Below, one piece after another: positions 5,535 through 8,016 of a DNA stretch of 8,016 nt. Below the pieces are notes generated by a model, which was not told the origin of the DNA, made no database searches, and saw only the letters and a program-made list of their open reading frames with translations. This DNA is from an uncultured Acidimicrobiia bacterium. GTDB taxonomy: Bacteria > Actinomycetota > Acidimicrobiia > Spongiisociales > UBA5794. The stretch spans positions 1 through 8,016 of the forward strand of contig CAJWGC010000049.1 in assembly GCA_913031525.1 (NCBI GenBank), given 5' to 3'. The position numbers were made by a program, and so were the translations under genes. How positions within the stretch are numbered: position 1 is the stretch's first letter; the number at the start of each line of letters is the position of its first letter.

Positions 5535-6623
5535 ATGTTGTATCTATCTCCTCCTGAAGATCTTTCCTCGCTTCTCGTCGGCGAGCCCTCCTATCGCGCC
5601 AAGCAACTGGAGCGATGGTTGTACCGAACACCGGTTTTAGATACCTCAGAAATGACGAATCTGAGTACAGCCCTTCGAGAGAGATTACAGCCCAATCTTT
5701 GGCCTTTTCGCGTTGTCCTCACTGAAACAGCTGACGATGGTGCTACCCGAAAGTTGTTGTTTAAAACACCCCGCGAAACTTCGATCGAGTCAGTGATTAT
5801 GGGCTATCCACGACGCACAACTTTGTGCCTCTCGTCTCAAGCAGGATGTGCGATGGGTTGTACTTTCTGCGCTACTGGACAGTTCGGATTTGAGCGACAA
5901 CTAGAACCAGGCGAAATCATCGCTCAAGTCGCGTACGCGTCAGCTATTTTGCGTAAAGAACCACTTCCTGATTCACCCTCCCGAATAACCAACGTGGTCT
6001 TCATGGGAATGGGTGAACCTCTCGCGAACTACCGCAGAGTACGCGAAGCGTTGCGCCGCATGATCGACATCATGAAAATACCTGCACGGGCTATCACAGT
6101 CTCTACAGTCGGAATCGTTCCAGGTATAAGAAAGCTCGCCGATGAACCGTGGCCAGTGAATCTCGCTATAAGCCTGCACGCCACAACCGACGAACTGAGA
6201 TCTTCGATCGTGCCTATTAACGAACGGTACCCCCTACATGACCTGATAGCGGAGGCGCGCAACTATTTCGAACGTAAGGGTCGTCGCGTCACGATCGAAT
6301 GGGCTCTCATTTCTGGTGAAAACGACCAAGAGGAAGAAGCTGTCCGCCTAGCGGTCATCGCCCAAAGAATGCGTGCACACATAAATGTAATCCCGCTAAA
6401 CCCAACTCCTCTAACCGCGCAATCCGCCCCCTCCGCTGCGACCATCCAGAAATTTATGTCGACGCTCCAACGCCAAGGGGCAAATGCAACGCTCCGGAAT
6501 ATTCGAGGAGCGAGCATCAACGCAGCCTGCGGTCAATTGCGTCTCCACGCAGAAGGTGACTCAGGACGCCTCCGTACTGGTACCGCTACTGTGACTGCCA
6601 TTCCTAGAAAGGGAAAAGCGTGA
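5535..6623 (+). CDS. rlmN: RlmN, dual-specificity 23S rRNA A2503 / tRNA A37 C2-methyltransferase (radical SAM)
   Basis: Methylates C2 of adenosine 2503 in 23S rRNA and of A37 in some tRNAs, using SAM and a [4Fe-4S] cluster in the cytosol. The 362-residue length is normal for the family. Visible landmarks: YRAKQLERWLYR near the N-terminus (about 20-31); TLCLSSQAGCAMGCTFC with cluster cysteines C105, C109 and C112 and the upstream C98; GMGEP at 158-162, the SAM-binding glycine-rich block; SLHATTDELR (213-222); INVIPLNP (283-290); and GASINAACGQL carrying C332, equivalent to the methyl-carrying cysteine C355 of E. coli. All catalytic residues are present. The ATG has no Shine-Dalgarno; the frame is open upstream into the HhH gene, but the family N-terminus fits this ATG. 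The stop overlaps the peroxiredoxin start by 4 bp (GTGA). Confidence 0.96.
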   Translation: MLYLSPPEDLSSLLVGEPSYRAKQLERWLYRTPVLDTSEMTNLSTALRERLQPNLWPFRVVLTETADDGATRKLLFKTPRETSIESVIMGYPRRTTLCLSSQAGCAMGCTFCATGQFGFERQLEPGEIIAQVAYASAILRKEPLPDSPSRITNVVFMGMGEPLANYRRVREALRRMIDIMKIPARAITVSTVGIVPGIRKLADEPWPVNLAISLHATTDELRSSIVPINERYPLHDLIAEARNYFERKGRRVTIEWALISGENDQEEEAVRLAVIAQRMRAHINVIPLNPTPLTAQSAPSAATIQKFMSTLQRQGANATLRNIRGASINAACGQLRLHAEGDSGRLRTGTATVTAIPRKGKA

Positions 6624-7084
6624 GACTCAAAGCCGGAGACAAAGCACCAAATTTTGCCCGACCCAACCAAGAGGGCCACATTGTCCAACTCGCTAATTTC
6701 AGCAAACGCGGTCTAGTGATCTACTTCTACCCAAAAGCTTTCACTCCCGGATGCACAACAGAATCTTGCGATTTCAGAGATAGACATGCGGCCTTCATTG
6801 CTGCTGGATACGACATCGTCGGAGTTAGCCCTGATCCCGTAGAGCGACTCGAGAAATTTCGATCAAAACACAACCTTCCTTTCTCGCTGATCAGTGATGA
6901 AGACCACTCGATGGCCGAGACTTACGGTGCTTGGGGAGTTAAGAAGAATTATGGCCGAGAGTACGAAGGCATCATCCGATCGACAATTGTGGTTGACAGA
7001 AACGGAACGATTGAACACGCCTGGTACAACATCAAGGCAACGGGCCACGCTGATCGGATAGCGAGCTCGCTTTGCATCCCGTAA
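6620..7084 (+). CDS. bcp: Bcp-type thiol peroxidase (peroxiredoxin Q)
   Basis: A 154-residue cytosolic peroxiredoxin that reduces H2O2 and organic hydroperoxides with thioredoxin as usual donor. The active-site block FYPKAFTPGCTTESCDFRD contains the PxxxTxxC signature with peroxidatic C45 and the resolving C50 five residues on, as in atypical 2-Cys Bcp/PrxQ proteins. KAGDKAPNF at the start, IVGVSPDPVERLEKF (about 61-75), LISDEDHSMAETYGAWGVKK and RSTIVVDRNG complete the fold. The GTG start overlaps the rlmN stop as GTGA and has AAAGGG about 6 nt upstream inside rlmN, so it is translationally coupled. Length is typical. A 125-bp gap to galU follows, in which I found no clear terminator or promoter. 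Confidence 0.95.
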   Translation: MRLKAGDKAPNFARPNQEGHIVQLANFSKRGLVIYFYPKAFTPGCTTESCDFRDRHAAFIAAGYDIVGVSPDPVERLEKFRSKHNLPFSLISDEDHSMAETYGAWGVKKNYGREYEGIIRSTIVVDRNGTIEHAWYNIKATGHADRIASSLCIP

Positions 7085-7209
7085 GAAAAATCCCGCGGAA
7101 TCGACATGACATGAGCCAGTATCTCCACGACGGGATCAAGTGTGAGATGAAAGTACTCTCTAATCCTGTCGATAGTCATGAGTGAGCGATCGTATCTCCT
7201 GGAAACATC

Positions 7210-8016
7210 ATGAAACCGGTACGTAAAGCAGTGCTACCTGTAGCAGGAATCGGCACTCGCTTCTTGCCAGCCACCAAGGCTGTACCGAAAGAAATGCTTC
7301 CCCTTGTCGATAAACCGCTCATCGAATACGCCATCGCTGAAGCAAGAGAGGCTGGCATCGAAGAATTCATCATCGTGACGGGAAAGAACAAGCCGGCAAT
7401 TCGATCCCACTTTGAACCAGACCAGCGCCTTGAGAACCTCTTACGGGAGGCTGGGAAAGAGGATCTTCTCCACTATGCGTCACCAGCGTATAAAAACTTG
7501 ACATTCGTCGAACAACCCGGCCCCTACGGCTTGGGCCATGCCATCTGGTGGACCCGCCACCTTGTCGGCGATGAGCCATTCGCTGTGCTCCTTCCCGATG
7601 ACGTGATCATGAGTAAAAAACCATGCATCGGAGAACTCATCTCGGTACATAATGAAAGAGGAGGAAACGTCATCGCCCTCGAGCAAGTGGCGCCGGAATC
7701 TGCCCATCTTTACGGCATCGTCGAAACTACGTCTCACAGTGAAAGACACATGGAAATATCCAACATCGTAGAAAAACCGGTGTTAGGGACAGCTCCTTCC
7801 AATCTGGGAATCGTGGGTCGGTACATTCTTCATCCGGATGTAATGGAGAATCTCGAACGAGACTCTCGCCTGCCCAACACAGAGATTCAACTGACAAACG
7901 CAATCGTGGCCAGCGGTAAATCCAAAGGCACCCACGGAGTCTTGATATCTGGTCGCCGCTTCGATTGCGGAACAAAACGCGGCTACTTATCGGCGACAAT
8001 CGCTTTCGCTCTGGAA
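7210..8016 (+). CDS. galU: UTP--glucose-1-phosphate uridylyltransferase, first 269 residues; 3' end outside the window
   Basis: Forms UDP-glucose from UTP and glucose-1-phosphate, feeding cell-surface glycan and glycolipid synthesis. The frame is open to the last base. The nucleotide-binding signature is complete: VLPVAGIGTRFLPATKAVPKEM (about 8-29), then LVDKPLIEYAIAEA. Later blocks are TFVEQPGPYGLGHAIW (about 99-114), FAVLLPDDV, LYGIVE, IVEKP, LGIVGRYIL, NTEIQLTNAI and RRFDCGTKRGYLSA. The family is usually about 290-300 residues, so only the last few dozen are missing. The ATG gives MKPVRKAVLP; upstream GGAAA lies 4 nt away, a weak ribosome binding site. In mycobacteria galU is followed by a moeA gene and rimJ, which may be what lies beyond the edge. 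A small difference: LTNAI where LTDAI is usual. Confidence 0.96.
   Translation, partial: MKPVRKAVLPVAGIGTRFLPATKAVPKEMLPLVDKPLIEYAIAEAREAGIEEFIIVTGKNKPAIRSHFEPDQRLENLLREAGKEDLLHYASPAYKNLTFVEQPGPYGLGHAIWWTRHLVGDEPFAVLLPDDVIMSKKPCIGELISVHNERGGNVIALEQVAPESAHLYGIVETTSHSERHMEISNIVEKPVLGTAPSNLGIVGRYILHPDVMENLERDSRLPNTEIQLTNAIVASGKSKGTHGVLISGRRFDCGTKRGYLSATIAFALE

Noticed and set aside
7085..7209. Promoter or terminator in the gap before galU
   Set aside because: CGTATCTCC has no acceptable -35 at the right distance, and the only inverted repeat (ATCCCG/CGGGAT) has a loop of about 37 nt.

Overview
The window looks like ordinary core chromosome of an actinobacterium with mid-range GC. Three things suggest a member of or near the Acidimicrobiia. 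One is a short cytosolic sulfite-oxidase-like enzyme of the type common in Actinobacteria. Another is a DUF5317-like membrane protein. The third is a secreted Rpf/SLT-type muralidase with Thr/Pro/Lys-rich linkers. Possible leaderless or SD-poor starts fit the same picture. The lineage call is inference from protein style only; there is no rRNA or other marker here. No mobile element, tRNA, rRNA, CRISPR array, phage gene or defence gene was seen.

Layout. Positions 1-2250 are on the minus strand: the first 513 codons of aconitase A (running off the left edge), preceded in transcription order by a complete molybdopterin oxidoreductase. About 200 bp of divergent intergenic DNA follows, holding a possible promoter, a hairpin over a ribosome binding site and a possible 38-codon ORF. 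From about 2440 to the right edge everything is on the plus strand: a membrane-anchored TlpA/ResA-like thioredoxin, a strong inverted repeat, a DUF5317-like membrane protein, a 212-bp leader with three small hairpins, the secreted muralidase, a small membrane-anchored helix-hairpin-helix protein, rlmN, a Bcp-type peroxiredoxin overlapping rlmN by 4 bp, and galU (running off the right edge).

How the genes relate. rlmN and the peroxiredoxin are tightly coupled and very probably one transcript. The muralidase and galU both serve the cell envelope (peptidoglycan turnover; UDP-glucose for surface glycans), but they are separated by unrelated housekeeping genes. The TlpA-like protein and the Mo enzyme are divergent neighbours; a functional link is possible but not shown. 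In mycobacteria galU is followed by moeA, so the Mo-cofactor theme might continue just past the right edge.

I found no convincing undescribed multi-gene system. The items most worth a second look are small: the possible micro-ORF abutting the Mo enzyme, the hairpin that would mask the TlpA ribosome binding site, the coupled mini-ORF before the DUF5317-like gene, the structured leader of the muralidase, and the possible leaderless membrane-HhH protein.
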